Shown here piece after piece: positions 28,001 through 38,828 of a DNA stretch of 64,000 bases. This DNA is from Acetivibrio alkalicellulosi. Lineage in GTDB: Bacteria; Bacillota; Clostridia; Acetivibrionales; Acetivibrionaceae. Location: the NCBI GenBank assembly GCA_008125075.1, contig VLTH01000002.1, forward strand, positions 2,293,759 to 2,357,758, read 5' to 3'. The notes below the pieces were generated by a model, which worked only from the letters and a program-made list of their open reading frames with translations, did not search any database and was not told the DNA's origin. The position numbers and the translations under genes were made by a program. The first letter of the stretch is position 1, and every line of letters starts with the position of its first letter.

Positions 28001-28291
28001 TTAACTGTCTAAAAAGTCAAATTCTTCCTCCATCCTGATTTTGAATTGCTCAAAAACAGCATCTAATTCTTCCTCATCATCAATAGTCAAAAAGCTGTCA
28101 TCACCTTCTTCACCATGTTCAATTTTCAGTATTACAACTTCTTCCATTTCCGTATCTTCTTCATCCTGTTCAAAAGGTAATAGCACTACATATTCATTGC
28201 CATTATAGTCAATAGTGTCTAAATGCTCAAACTCTGCTTCTTCACCATTTTCATCTACTAATACTACTAAATCATCTCTTTCCTCTGTCAT
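28001..28291 (-). CDS. DUF1292 family small acidic protein
   Basis: 96 residues from ATG 28291, with GGAGGTG 6 nt upstream. A strongly acidic sequence (VVLVDENGEEAEFEHLDTID, YVVLLPFEQDEEDTEMEEVV, ILKIEHGEEGD) is typical of DUF1292, which regularly follows ireB and ruvX in Firmicutes. Function unknown. Confidence 0.92.
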   Translation of the reverse strand: MTEERDDLVVLVDENGEEAEFEHLDTIDYNGNEYVVLLPFEQDEEDTEMEEVVILKIEHGEEGDDSFLTIDDEEELDAVFEQFKIRMEEEFDFLDS

Positions 28292-28438
28292 AATCGACAC
28301 CTCCATTTTTTATCATTAATTAAATATAAATTATATCACAAAAATCTTTAAATTCCAGTATTATATTAATTATTATTTTTTTCATTTAAAAATATAGATA
28401 TTCATTATATTGTTAGTTAATTCATACTTTTTATTCAA

Positions 28439-28879
28439 TTATAGTTTTTCAGTGTGCTTGCTAATACTTTGACTGTCCATATATCCCTGTAAAATATAAA
28501 CAGCTGCAATTTGATCTACCACCAGTTTCTTTTTTGCCTTTTTAACTCCTACTTCCCTCATAGTTCTATTTGCAGCTACAGTAGAAAGCCTTTCATCCCA
28601 TTTAATTATTTCTACAGATTTTACTTCTTCTTCTAAAAGCCTAATAAAATCTAGAGTTTTTTCTCCTCTAGGTCCTATAGTTCCATTCATATTTTTAGGA
28701 AATCCCACAACCAGCTTTTCTATCCCGTATTCATTTACCAATTGGGATATTCTTTTTAAGGGTATACGTATAGAACCCTTCCAATTTATTGTTTCAACTC
28801 CTTGGGCAGTAAAGCCAAGAGGATCACTAACTGCAATTCCAATTCTACTGTCACCATAATCAATCCCCATTACTCTCAT
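28439..28879 (-). CDS. ruvX: Holliday junction resolvase RuvX (YqgF)
   Basis: 146 residues. The RNase H-like fold is shown by MGIDYGDSRIGIAVSDPLG (first Asp), GFPKNMNGTIGPRGE and KWDERLSTVAANR, with a C-terminal Asp in VVDQIAAVYILQ. YqgF/RuvX acts on branched DNA or in 16S rRNA processing. It belongs to the conserved ireB-ruvX-DUF1292 neighbourhood; an aldo/keto reductase gene is inserted between ireB and ruvX here. Confidence 0.95.
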   Translation of the reverse strand: MRVMGIDYGDSRIGIAVSDPLGFTAQGVETINWKGSIRIPLKRISQLVNEYGIEKLVVGFPKNMNGTIGPRGEKTLDFIRLLEEEVKSVEIIKWDERLSTVAANRTMREVGVKKAKKKLVVDQIAAVYILQGYMDSQSISKHTEKL

Positions 28880-28941
28880 AAATAAACCTCCATATTCATT
28901 CTATCCTCTTTAGCTTTTTTCAATACCCATTTACTTAAAAA

Positions 28942-29901
28942 CTAACATACCTTTATGGCAAATTGAGGACATACACTAGCACAATAACTACACAAAACAC
29001 ATTTATTTTCATTGACTTTGGCTTTTCCTTCAGTCAATTTAAGGGCTCCTATTTTGCACCTCTTTATGCATTTACCACAACCACTACACCACCAATCAAT
29101 GTGGAGGTGTCTTTTTTTCCTTGCGAGAGAATTCTTTACCTCTATAGGAGTATTAATATTTTCAAAGACACATACATTAGCCACAACCTCATCATTTGAC
29201 TGCATTCCAAGTGCAATAGAATGTATATAGGGACAATCTAATACAAACTTCATAGATTCATCATAAGAACCAATAAGATTTCCTCCTCCTAATGGCTTCA
29301 TGCTGTAAATCCCCTTCCCCATTTTAAAAGCTCTTTCCACGGCACTAAGCATTTCATTGATTGTTCCGTCCCCAATACCTAAGCCAAATTTATTTACAAT
29401 GGGATGAATAACATCTATTTCAGGCATTTGTGCACATGCTTCAACTACTTCTATGTTGTGAGTAGATACACCTACAGCTTTTATAATTCCTTTTTGTTTC
29501 ATAGAAATATAATATTCCAAAGCTTCTCTATGTCCCTTTAGTGTAAGGCGACTCTCTTGCTCATGAAGTAAAAATATATCAACTACATCAATATTCATTT
29601 CTTTTCTTGCTTTTTCTAAGCTTTCTTGAGCAGATTGTGCAGAATACGCATAAGATTTTGTTGCTATTACAACTTCTTGATTTATACTTTTAAGAGCCTG
29701 TCTTATATGTGGATATGTACCATATAATTCAGCAGTATCGATAAAATTCACCCCAAGTTCTACGGCTTTAGCAATAATTTCTCCACCCTGTTCAAAAGAA
29801 AGATTTGCCTGTAGGGGGCCTATAATAAGTCCGCCAAAACAAAGTCTGGATACTTTAATGCCTGTATTACCAAGAACAACATATTGCAACAAAGACACCA
29901 A
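28942..29901 (-). CDS. Aldo/keto reductase with C-terminal 2[4Fe-4S] ferredoxin domain
   Basis: 319 residues. The TIM-barrel AKR part has FIDTAELYGTYPHIRQAL (Asp-Tyr pair), VVIATKSYAYS and VDIFLLHEQES. The C-terminus carries two cluster motifs, CSGCGKCIKRCK and CVLCSYCASVCP. Such fusions are common in anaerobic clostridia and probably reduce aldehydes or ketones with ferredoxin-derived electrons. The start is uncertain among several TTG/GTG codons near 29880-29901; the region before them lacks a strong ribosome site. Confidence 0.9.
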   Translation of the reverse strand: MVSLLQYVVLGNTGIKVSRLCFGGLIIGPLQANLSFEQGGEIIAKAVELGVNFIDTAELYGTYPHIRQALKSINQEVVIATKSYAYSAQSAQESLEKARKEMNIDVVDIFLLHEQESRLTLKGHREALEYYISMKQKGIIKAVGVSTHNIEVVEACAQMPEIDVIHPIVNKFGLGIGDGTINEMLSAVERAFKMGKGIYSMKPLGGGNLIGSYDESMKFVLDCPYIHSIALGMQSNDEVVANVCVFENINTPIEVKNSLARKKRHLHIDWWCSGCGKCIKRCKIGALKLTEGKAKVNENKCVLCSYCASVCPQFAIKVC

Positions 29902-29938
29902 CCTAACCTAAAGAATGTTTAATATACCTATATTGCCA

Positions 29939-29986
29939 CAAAAAAATTCAGAATTTAGGATTAAAAACATTCTACGTCCTAAATTC
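29939..29986 (-). terminator. Intrinsic terminator after ireB
   Basis: Perfect 10-bp arms GAATTTAGGA/TCCTAAATTC with a 16-nt loop, followed on the minus strand by TGAATTTTTTT. It lies downstream of the ireB stop (30080) and separates ireB from the aldo/keto reductase gene. Confidence 0.75.
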
Positions 29987-30079
29987 TTACGGTTGCCGCA
30001 TTATGATATATTTTATACTACATCAGAAATGCTCTAAAGTGAAAGAAATATAAATAATTTATCATAATACCTTAGTTTA

Positions 30080-30349
30080 TTACACAGATCCTTTGTTAAT
30101 TGATTCTTCCAAATAAAACCTTAATATTTCCTCTAAAAGCTCATCTCTTTCCAACCTTCTAATAATACTTCTAGCATCTTGATGATTAGTTATGTAGGTC
30201 GGATCTCCTGATAGAATATAACCTACAATCTGGTTAACAGGATTATAGCCCTTTTCCTTCAGTGCTTGATACACCGATAAAAGAAGCTCCCTAGCCTCGT
30301 TATATTTTTCTTTGTCAACATTAAACATTACTGTTTCACTATTTGCCAT
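30080..30349 (-). CDS. ireB: IreB family regulatory phosphoprotein
   Basis: 89 residues ([57 protein letters not shown]), a full match to the short IreB/DUF965 family, a target of the IreK Ser/Thr kinase in enterococci. The Thr residues near the N-terminus expected to be phosphorylated are partly replaced here (NSETVMFNV), so regulation may differ. Its usual neighbour alaS is not in the window. Confidence 0.92.
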   Translation of the reverse strand: MANSETVMFNVDKEKYNEARELLLSVYQALKEKGYNPVNQIVGYILSGDPTYITNHQDARSIIRRLERDELLEEILRFYLEESINKGSV

Positions 30350-30775
30350 AACTAACCACTCTCCCGCCCTAAAAGTAAGGCACCTTAACTACAAATTGTC
30401 CATTCGTAGAATACATTCTAAGAATAGAACATTTTGATTTAATGCCCGTGCAATTACTATACCTAGACAAACATGCACATGCACTCAGACATCCATTCCC
30501 ATTATACTTATCATGCTATGTTGGTGAGCTTGTTGCTCATGAATGTCTAATTGTTAAAGTTTAAAACCCCTCATATATATAGTAATACAACAGGATAATT
30601 TATGCAATACATTTTATATACAATTATTCGTTATTATCTACTTAATATTCTCTCTCACTCAAATTATCCTTTGATTAAATGGACGTACCATTTGTTTGCT
30701 TTGTATATAAATACATGGACATATATATATTTATTCTCATTATATATTTTACCCTATTTTGGTGACCTTTTGCCT
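30350..30775. repeat. Intergenic region with repeat A copy 2 and a diverged copy
   Basis: A second copy of repeat A spans about 30432-30549 (TTTGATTTAATGCCCGTGCA ... TGTTGGTGAGCTTGTTGCTCATGAATGTCTAA), with a longer insert between its two halves than copy 1. A more diverged copy seems to lie at about 30683-30780 (CATTTGTTTGCTTTG ... CTATTTTGGTGACCTTTTGCC), ending at the mtaB stop codon. No supported gene. Confidence 0.6.
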
Positions 30776-32077
30776 TTACATTATACTTCCTATAAGGTAA
30801 TCATCAACAGCATCAGTCATCATAACTTTTGTAATTGTACCTTTTAATTCCTCATTTCCTTTACAAATAACTTTGATGTAATTTTCTGAAAACCCTTCAA
30901 AAAATCCATTTTTTAATTTGAACTCTTGCTCAAATAATACATGCATTACCTTTTTAATGTATGCATTATTAAACTCATAAGTTTTTCTTTTAGTCATCTC
31001 TATTAATTTATTGCTTCTCTCCTCTTTCTCAAATGAAGATACCTGTCCTTCATAAGTAGCAGCCGGAGTTCCTTTTCTTGGTGAATATTTAAAAACATGC
31101 ATATTCGAAAAAGATAACTCATCAAGAAATTTATATGTCTCTTCAAACTCTTCTTTAGTTTCTCCTGGAAAACCAACCATAACGTCAGTTGATACTGCTA
31201 CATCTCTAATGCTTGATCTCAAATTATTAATTGACTGTCTGTATTGTTCAATTGTATATTTCCTATTCATTCTTTTTAGTGTGCTGTTACAACCACTTTG
31301 TAAAGAAACATGATAATGAGGACACATTTTATCAAGGTTTTTTACACATTCAATAAAATCTGCTGTTAATGTGCAAGGTTCTATTGATCCTAAGCGAATT
31401 CTTTCAATTCCATTTATTTCATTGACTTTCTTTAATATTTCAATTAAATTTGTATTCTTTTTATCTTTTCCATAAGATGCAATATGTATTCCTGTTAATA
31501 CAATTTCCTTAAAACCACTTTGGGCAAGCTTTTTTGCTTCTTCCAGCACATATTCCTCATCTCTGCTTCTTACAGGTCCTCTAGCATAAGGAATTATGCA
31601 ATATGAGCAAAATTGACTACACCCTTCTTGAATCTTAATATATGCCCTAGTACGTTCTTTATATATTCCATATCCTAACTCTTCAAAACCCTTTTCTTTC
31701 ATAATATTTCCAACTAAACTAATACTTTTATTACCACCTTCAATTTCCTTTAAATACTCAATTATTTTAGAGCGCTCTTTAGTTCCTATAACCAGGTTAA
31801 CACCTTCAATTTTACTTACTTCCGAAGGGGCAGTTTGTGCATAGCAGCCTGCTACTATAACGATAGAATCTGAATTGTTTTTCTTTGCTCTTCGTATAAT
31901 CTGACGTGATTTCCTATCACTTAAATTAGTTACAGTACAGGTATTTATCAAATATATATCGGCACTTTCATCAAAATCTACTATTTTATAACCTGCATTC
32001 TCAAAAATTGAAGAAAATGCATTGGTTTCATATTGATTTACCTTGCATCCAAGGGTGTAAAAAGCAACTTTTTTCAT
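30776..32077 (-). CDS. mtaB: tRNA t6A37 methylthiotransferase MtaB
   Basis: 433 residues. The UPF0004 domain has three cluster Cys (TLGCKVNQYET, NTCTVTN, AGCYAQT). The radical SAM motif is GCSQFCSYCIIPYARGP, then LTGIHIASYG and the ISxxxxxxGPxxP-type SLQSGCNSTLKRMNR. A C-terminal TRAM domain follows. It converts t6A37 to ms2t6A37 in tRNAs reading ANN codons. GGAGGAAAG precedes the ATG. The gene stands between repeat A copies and the HPr-like gene. Confidence 0.95.
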   Translation of the reverse strand: MKKVAFYTLGCKVNQYETNAFSSIFENAGYKIVDFDESADIYLINTCTVTNLSDRKSRQIIRRAKKNNSDSIVIVAGCYAQTAPSEVSKIEGVNLVIGTKERSKIIEYLKEIEGGNKSISLVGNIMKEKGFEELGYGIYKERTRAYIKIQEGCSQFCSYCIIPYARGPVRSRDEEYVLEEAKKLAQSGFKEIVLTGIHIASYGKDKKNTNLIEILKKVNEINGIERIRLGSIEPCTLTADFIECVKNLDKMCPHYHVSLQSGCNSTLKRMNRKYTIEQYRQSINNLRSSIRDVAVSTDVMVGFPGETKEEFEETYKFLDELSFSNMHVFKYSPRKGTPAATYEGQVSSFEKEERSNKLIEMTKRKTYEFNNAYIKKVMHVLFEQEFKLKNGFFEGFSENYIKVICKGNEELKGTITKVMMTDAVDDYLIGSIM

Positions 32078-32265
32078 TCTTTCCTCCTATAATTTCTCAC
32101 ATAACATGTTATAACTTTGAAACTTTAATTTAATAAACTATTTTTAAAAAATAAATTTAAAACATATACTAGTGTCAACTGCAATTAAAGTAGTATATAC
32201 TGTTTTACAGTAGTTTTTTTTGCAAAACATATAAAAAACCTAAGAAAATTTTAGCAACATCACAA

Positions 32266-32294
32266 TTGACTTGCAACCCCAAACAAGATAATAT
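32266..32294 (+). promoter_or_regulatory. Sigma-A-type promoter of the HPr-like gene
   Basis: TTGACT at 32266-32271, 17-nt spacer, TATAAT-like TAATAT at 32289-32294. The ribosome site AAAAAAGGAGGCG follows about 25 nt later, 7 nt before ATG 32330. Spacing and sequence are close to consensus. Confidence 0.75.
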
Positions 32295-32329
32295 ATAAAC
32301 ATATAAAAATAAAAAAGGAGGCGTTTATT

Positions 32330-32557
32330 ATGAAGTCATTTAATATTACACTAAAATCTATAACTGATGTTAAAGATTTTGTTAATATAGTTAATAAGTA
32401 TGATTTCGATATTGATTTAACTTCTGGCAGATATGTTGTTGATGCCAAATCAATAATGGGAATCTTCAGTCTGGACCTTAGTAAGCCAATTAGAGTAGAT
32501 GTCCATGCAGATTCTTGTGATTCATTCTGCGAAGAAATTAAACCATTTTTATCATAA
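32330..32557 (+). CDS. HPr-like protein lacking the phosphorylatable histidine
   Basis: 75 residues. The C-terminal two-thirds (YVVDAKSIMGIFSLDLSKPI, VDVHADSCDSFCEEI) follows the HPr fold pattern around the regulatory Ser region (DAKSIMGIF). The N-terminal GLHARP loop with the active His is replaced by SITDVKDFVNIVNKYDFDID. It therefore cannot accept phosphate from enzyme I in the normal way. It may be a Crh-like or structural relative. It has its own promoter and a short transcript bounded by repeat B. Confidence 0.8.
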   Translation: MKSFNITLKSITDVKDFVNIVNKYDFDIDLTSGRYVVDAKSIMGIFSLDLSKPIRVDVHADSCDSFCEEIKPFLS

Positions 32558-32575
32558 TCATCAAAGGAACGTCTG

Positions 32576-32659
32576 AAATATTACTTCCACTTTTCACGGG
32601 GGCCTATTTGTCATCAAATAAGGCCTGTAGTGAAATATTAGTGGAAGTTTTATTTTCAG
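32576..32659. repeat. Dispersed hairpin repeat family B, copy 1
   Basis: Outer arms ACTTCCAC (32583-32590) and GTGGAAGT (32641-32648) enclose a nested stem TTTCAC/GTGAAA and an inner GGCCTATTTG/CAAATAAGGCC hairpin. ATTTTCAG follows. Relatives lie at 35467-35543 and 36972-37050, with a left-half copy near 50675-50700. It follows the HPr-like gene and may act as its terminator. An adjoining perfect hairpin, CAGGAGGGG/CCCCTCCTG (32657-32681), overlaps the DUF523 stop codon. Confidence 0.75.
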
Positions 32660-32669
32660 GAGGGGTTTA

Positions 32670-33140
32670 CTACCCCTCCTGATTGACTTCTATAGCTTTT
32701 TTAAAACTATTCTCATCAAAAACACTTATACCATTTCTTTTAAGCAGTTCCGCTGTCACTCCGTTCCCATTAATCAGTTTTCCGCAAAATGATCCATCAT
32801 AAATTTCACAAACACCACAAGATGGACTTTTTGATTTTAAAACTGCCTTCTTAATGCTCATTATCTGTGCAATCTTCAATACTTGATTTGCTCCACTAAT
32901 AAAGTGCTTTGTCACGTCTTCCCCATTCTTTCTTATCACCTTGGCTTTACCATCAATTACACATCCTCCATTACCTTTTAATATTTCAGCTTTAGGTCTA
33001 GGAGTTGTAAGACCACCTAGTTGTTCTGGGCAAACGGGAATAACAAGACCTTTTTTAGCCATATTTACAATATGATTGTCAAGGTTGTTTTTACCATTGT
33101 ATTTACAATCAACACCTAATAAACAAGCACTTACCAGCAA
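32670..33140 (-). CDS. DUF523 family protein
   Basis: 156 residues from a TTG start at 33140, 9 nt after GGGGAG. It opens LVSACLLGVDCKYNGKNN and has VCPEQLGGLTTPR and KSPSCGVCEIYDG, all DUF523 hallmarks including the conserved Cys that could bind metal or a cluster. Function unknown; often near RNA-processing genes. It begins 5 bp after the rnr stop, so the two are likely co-transcribed. Confidence 0.9.
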   Translation of the reverse strand: MLVSACLLGVDCKYNGKNNLDNHIVNMAKKGLVIPVCPEQLGGLTTPRPKAEILKGNGGCVIDGKAKVIRKNGEDVTKHFISGANQVLKIAQIMSIKKAVLKSKSPSCGVCEIYDGSFCGKLINGNGVTAELLKRNGISVFDENSFKKAIEVNQEG

Positions 33141-33144
33141 AATT

Positions 33145-35391
33145 TCACGTCTCCCCTTTACTTCTTTTTTTCTTTTTTTTGCCTTTCACATGAAGCAACA
33201 CAGCTTCATCTATCTTCTTCCTACTTTTGTGCTTTGGTCTATCAACTACTCCGTTATCTTCCTCTATGGTATCTTTTGACTCTGAAAGTACAAATTCTAT
33301 CTGCCTTGACCCAATATCCGCTCTTGCCAGCATAACTTTTACAACATTACCTATTCGGTATACTTTTCTTGTTCTTTCTCCAATAAGACAATACTGTTTT
33401 TCATTAAATACATAATAATCGTCTTCCATACTACTCATTCTTACAAGTCCTTCAATTGTATTTTCAAGTTCAACAAACATACCAAAGGAAGTAACTCCCG
33501 AAATTATACCTTCAAAAATTTCACCTTCATATTTTTTCATATATTCCACTTTTTTCAAATCTTCTGTTTCTCTTTCTGCTTCTTCAGCAGCTCTTTCTCT
33601 TTCTGAACACAATTTAGATATTTCAGGTAGCCATTCATTTAACCAGTTTTCCTTTTCAGGGTTTATTTTTCCTTTTAAGAAATCTTTCATTATTCTATGA
33701 ATGATTAAGTCTGGATATCTCCTAATAGGGGATGTAAAATGTGAATAGTACTTTGCAGCTAATCCAAAATGGCCGTGGTTAATATGACTGTATCTAGCCT
33801 TTTTCAAAGATCTTAACATAACAGTGCTTATTATTGCTTCTTCTTTTTTACCTTTAGCCTTTTCTAAAAGGTTTTGAAGGGATTTTGGATGAATTTTATT
33901 TACCCCTTTAATTGTATAGCCCAAATTATATACGAACTCACAAAATGTTTCTATTTTTTCTTGATCTGGTTCTTCATGAACTCTATATAAAAAGGGTGTA
34001 TTTGTCCAGAAAAAATGCTCGGATACAGTTTCGTTACATAAAAGCATAAATTCTTCAATAATTCTATTTGCAATAGTTGTTTCATACTTCTTAACTTCAA
34101 CAGGTATTCCTTTTTCGTCAAGAATTACTTTAGCTTCGTCAAAATCAAAATCTATAGCTCCCCTATCAAGTCTTTTTTTCCTAAGTATCATCGCAAGCTC
34201 TTGCATTAGGCTAAAATCATTTAACAAATATTCATACTGCTTTTTTAAGTTATCATCATCTTCAGCAAGAATTTTATACACATTTGTATATGTCATTCTT
34301 TCGTTTATATTTATTACGCTTTCAAAAATATCATGATCAACAACTTTCCCACTAGAATCTACTTCCATCATAACAGAAAAAGCAAGTCTGTCTATATGAG
34401 GATTCAAACTGCATATACCATTAGAAAGCTCTCTTGGTAGCATTGGTATTACTCTGTCTACTAAATAAACACTGGTACACCTTTTTGAAGCTTCCTTATC
34501 AAGCTGAGAGTTTTCAGTAACATAATAAGCTACATCTGCAATGTGAACTCCCAATCTATAATTGCCATTTGAAAGCTTTTCTATTGATACAGCATCATCT
34601 AAATCTTTAGCATCTTCTCCATCTATTGTTACCATTTGAATGTGTCTTATATCTCGTCTTCCCTTTATCATTTCTTCTGTAACTGACTGACCTACTATTT
34701 GTGCCTCTTTTATAACTTCCTCTGGAAAATCCTCTTTTAGGTTATATGACTTAATTATAGACAAAATATCGGTTCCAGGTTCATTTTTGTCTCCAATTAT
34801 TTCAACTATTCTTCCCTCTGCATTTCTTCTTTGCTTTGGCCAAACAAGAATTTTTGCAGTAACCTTTTGTCCTGACACTGCTCCATTTATCTCATCTTTG
34901 GGAATAAATATATCTCCCGATATTCTCCTGTCATCAGGTATAACAAACCCAAAATGCTTACTACTCTCATAAGTTCCAATAATTGTTTCATTAGCCCTTT
35001 TGACTATCTTTATAATTTCTCCTTCTGATCGTTTCCCACCTATGGCATTTTTATTAATTCTAGCAATAACTCTGTCATTATGCATTGCACCACTTAAACT
35101 GTCAGCAGGTATAAAGATGTCGTTTGTATCATCATCAGCAACCACAAAACCATAACCTCTCTCATTGCCTTGCAAGTAACCAGCAATAAGATTCATCCTC
35201 TCAGGTACCCCATATCTATCTTTTTTGGTTTTAAAAATAAATCCCTCAGATTCTAATTCATCAACAATTTGTTTAAATTGTGCAATATCAGATTTTGGCA
35301 CCTCTAAGACAGAAACCAGTTCATCAAATAAAAGTGGCTTGTATGCATCTTCTCTCATAAACATAATGATTTTTTGTTTTTTATCTTCCAT
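33145..35391 (-). CDS. rnr: Ribonuclease R
   Basis: 748 residues, the usual length. Two cold-shock-like RNA-binding regions at the N-terminus (RNERGYGFVVADDDTNDIFI, KHFGFVIPDDRRISGDIFIP). The RNB catalytic domain with VTIDGEDAKDLDDAVSIEKL supplies the Mg-binding Asp cluster; YSHFTSPIRRYPDLIIHR follows. A C-terminal S1 domain (YEGEIFEGIISGVTSFGMFV) and a Lys-rich tail complete it. A 3'-5' exoribonuclease that degrades structured RNA, often together with trans-translation. The usual smpB partner is not next to it here. Confidence 0.96.
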   Translation of the reverse strand: MEDKKQKIIMFMREDAYKPLLFDELVSVLEVPKSDIAQFKQIVDELESEGFIFKTKKDRYGVPERMNLIAGYLQGNERGYGFVVADDDTNDIFIPADSLSGAMHNDRVIARINKNAIGGKRSEGEIIKIVKRANETIIGTYESSKHFGFVIPDDRRISGDIFIPKDEINGAVSGQKVTAKILVWPKQRRNAEGRIVEIIGDKNEPGTDILSIIKSYNLKEDFPEEVIKEAQIVGQSVTEEMIKGRRDIRHIQMVTIDGEDAKDLDDAVSIEKLSNGNYRLGVHIADVAYYVTENSQLDKEASKRCTSVYLVDRVIPMLPRELSNGICSLNPHIDRLAFSVMMEVDSSGKVVDHDIFESVININERMTYTNVYKILAEDDDNLKKQYEYLLNDFSLMQELAMILRKKRLDRGAIDFDFDEAKVILDEKGIPVEVKKYETTIANRIIEEFMLLCNETVSEHFFWTNTPFLYRVHEEPDQEKIETFCEFVYNLGYTIKGVNKIHPKSLQNLLEKAKGKKEEAIISTVMLRSLKKARYSHINHGHFGLAAKYYSHFTSPIRRYPDLIIHRIMKDFLKGKINPEKENWLNEWLPEISKLCSERERAAEEAERETEDLKKVEYMKKYEGEIFEGIISGVTSFGMFVELENTIEGLVRMSSMEDDYYVFNEKQYCLIGERTRKVYRIGNVVKVMLARADIGSRQIEFVLSESKDTIEEDNGVVDRPKHKSRKKIDEAVLLHVKGKKKKKRSKGET

Positions 35392-35747
35392 AAACGCTAG
35401 GCTGTATTTAAAACATCTACTTTAAACGCAAATTATATATGATAATTTTTGTACTAAGGGATAGATGAATATTACTTTGGGTTTTTCATGTGGCCTATTC
35501 AAATTAGTCATGAAGCGAAATTATAGCCAAAGTTATATTTTCATCACCCTCAATTTTAAGTAAACTTCACTTTTTAAAAAGTGAAGTTCTTAAATAATAC
35601 TAAATTTATTTTATTATCCAAATTATCTTAGGTGTTTTTTTTTGCATGTACAGCCTTTTCCTCCTTTTAGTACTTTATGTTTTTAATTCTAAATATACTT
35701 TTTATCTTATATAGTTTATTATTAACCAAAAATCTATTCATTCATTC
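35392..35747. repeat. Intergenic region with repeat B copy 2
   Basis: Repeat B copy 2 spans 35467-35543. Its outer arms read ACTTTGG (35474-35480) and CCAAAGT (35527-35533), and the inner stem TTCATG/CATGAA. Compared with copy 1 both arms have changed together, so pairing is kept. A further hairpin-like segment (AACTTCACTTTTT/AAAAAGTGAAGTT, about 35565-35588) lies downstream. The rest is AT-rich with no supported gene. Confidence 0.65.
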
Positions 35748-36299
35748 TTAAAGACCTAAATCATTTGAAATTTTCTTCATTGCATTCAAAGCAATTTCAA
35801 TAAATTTCTCTAAAGAAATATCTAGTTCTTCACAGGATTTTATTTGTTCTCTGTTTGCACCTTTTGCAAAACCTTTTTCATTTATTCTTTTTACAACAAA
35901 ATCTACAGTTACATCTTCTAGCTTTTTAGAAGGAAGTATTAAAGCAGATGCAGTAATGAGTCCTGAAGCCGGATCTGCGCAGTATAGTGCTTTGTCGATT
36001 TTCCTTTTTCTCTCAATTCCATGGATGTCATTATGAGCCTTAACTGCATAAACTACTGAGCTTTCTACATCAAGAGACTCAAGTATCTCAGCTCCAACAA
36101 TACTATGTTTTGAAGGATCGTCTGCTGTCTTATCGTAATCAATATCATGTAACAAACCAGCTATACCCCATTTATCTATATCTTCCTTGAAATACAGAGC
36201 TAGTTCCTTCATAATTGCTTCAACTGCAAAAGAATGTTTTATTAAATTTTCATTTTTTAATCTACCTCTTAATTCTTCAATCGCTTGTTCTCTTTCCAT
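35748..36299 (-). CDS. HD domain-containing hydrolase
   Basis: 183 residues from ATG 36299 (GGAGG about 11 nt upstream; the earlier in-frame ATG lies inside that motif). The metal-binding HD motif is LIKHSFAVEA ... GLLHDIDYD, followed by SKHSIVGAEIL and VKAHND. This family (HDIG/YqeK-like phosphohydrolases) acts on nucleotides or phosphoesters; the substrate is unknown. No signal peptide. Confidence 0.85.
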   Translation of the reverse strand: MEREQAIEELRGRLKNENLIKHSFAVEAIMKELALYFKEDIDKWGIAGLLHDIDYDKTADDPSKHSIVGAEILESLDVESSVVYAVKAHNDIHGIERKRKIDKALYCADPASGLITASALILPSKKLEDVTVDFVVKRINEKGFAKGANREQIKSCEELDISLEKFIEIALNAMKKISNDLGL

Positions 36300-36317
36300 T
36301 GAAACTAATACCTCCAT

Positions 36318-36628
36318 TATCTTATAATATACACTTATTACAATAATACTACATTAGGCTATCAAACAAATTAACAAACTGTAAATTTACTTAATATAAA
36401 AATACTTAATAATCCCCCGTGTTAATATTTCTGATGCCACTATTCTTTCTAAGTTAGAAGTTTCATAAATTATATATGAAACATACCATAAATATACACC
36501 TGCATTATAAGGTATTCGATTAGTGTTTATTTTTTTCTGTCCACTAAATTAAACTTCCTTATTATATTACTAAAATAAAATGAGAAATACAAGCAGAAAA
36601 AAAGAACTGTGGATATCCACAGTCTTTT
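36318..36628 (-). terminator. Spacer containing the secG terminator
   Basis: About 310 bp without a gene. At 36599-36630 the palindrome ACTGTGGATATCCACAGT has A/T-runs on both sides; on the minus strand it is followed by TTCTTTTTTTC, making a strong intrinsic terminator directly past the secG stop. The remainder is upstream sequence of the HD gene with no clear motif. Confidence 0.75.
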
Positions 36629-36868
36629 TTATCGAGAATTCAATATAAGCTGTAAAACTACTGAAGTAACTAGAAAGCCTATTGCTGCAAATGCAGTATA
36701 TCTACTTAACAATGCATCAATAGTTCTTCCCTTATTCTTACCAAAGAATGTTTCTGCGCCACCTGCAATTGAACCCGATAAACCTGCTTGTTTACCTGAT
36801 TGCAATAAGACGATGATTATAATAGACACCGCAAATACTATGTGTAGTATATTAATTGCTATTTGCAT
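36629..36868 (-). CDS. secG: Preprotein translocase subunit SecG
   Basis: 79 residues from ATG 36868, with AAGGAGGTG 9 nt upstream. Two membrane helices flank the conserved cytoplasmic loop VLLQSGKQAGLSGSIAGGAE, where SecG inserts and flips during export. The length and the GxxxxFGKNKGRTIDALLSRYT segment are standard. It lies upstream of rnr, as in many Firmicutes, but with the HD gene between. Confidence 0.95.
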   Translation of the reverse strand: MQIAINILHIVFAVSIIIIVLLQSGKQAGLSGSIAGGAETFFGKNKGRTIDALLSRYTAFAAIGFLVTSVVLQLILNSR

Positions 36869-36971
36869 TCTAAAGGACACCTCCTTAAAAATTGACAATA
36901 TATATGTTATCACATAGTTAAGATAAATACAAGTAAAGATTTTAGACAAATTTTCTATTACTTAGGTATAC

Positions 36972-37050
36972 TAAAAATATAACTTTCACTTTGTTCCAAA
37001 AATTCTAATAATGCCTGTATTGAAATATTAGTGGAAGTTATATTTTCAGC
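36972..37050. repeat. Dispersed hairpin repeat family B, copy 3
   Basis: AAATATAACTTTCACT at the left and AGTGGAAGTTATATTTTCAG at the right form inverted arms (one G-U pair) around GCCTGTATTGAAATATT. It begins 11 bp past the enolase stop on the minus strand and is a likely terminator for it. The left half is repeated almost exactly at 50675-50695. Confidence 0.7.
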
Positions 37051-37060
37051 CTTCCTAACC

Positions 37061-38828
<1,768 letters not shown>

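Noticed and set aside
30602-30847. An 81-codon plus-strand frame between ireB and mtaB
   Set aside because: It overlaps the mtaB end and repeat-A sequence, has an AT-driven hydrophobic composition and no recognisable ribosome site.
32197-32222. TACTGTTTTACAGTA followed by a T-run as a terminator of an unannotated plus-strand small RNA
   Set aside because: The hairpin is only 6 bp and no promoter could be seen upstream on the plus strand; kept only as context for the shared loop motif.
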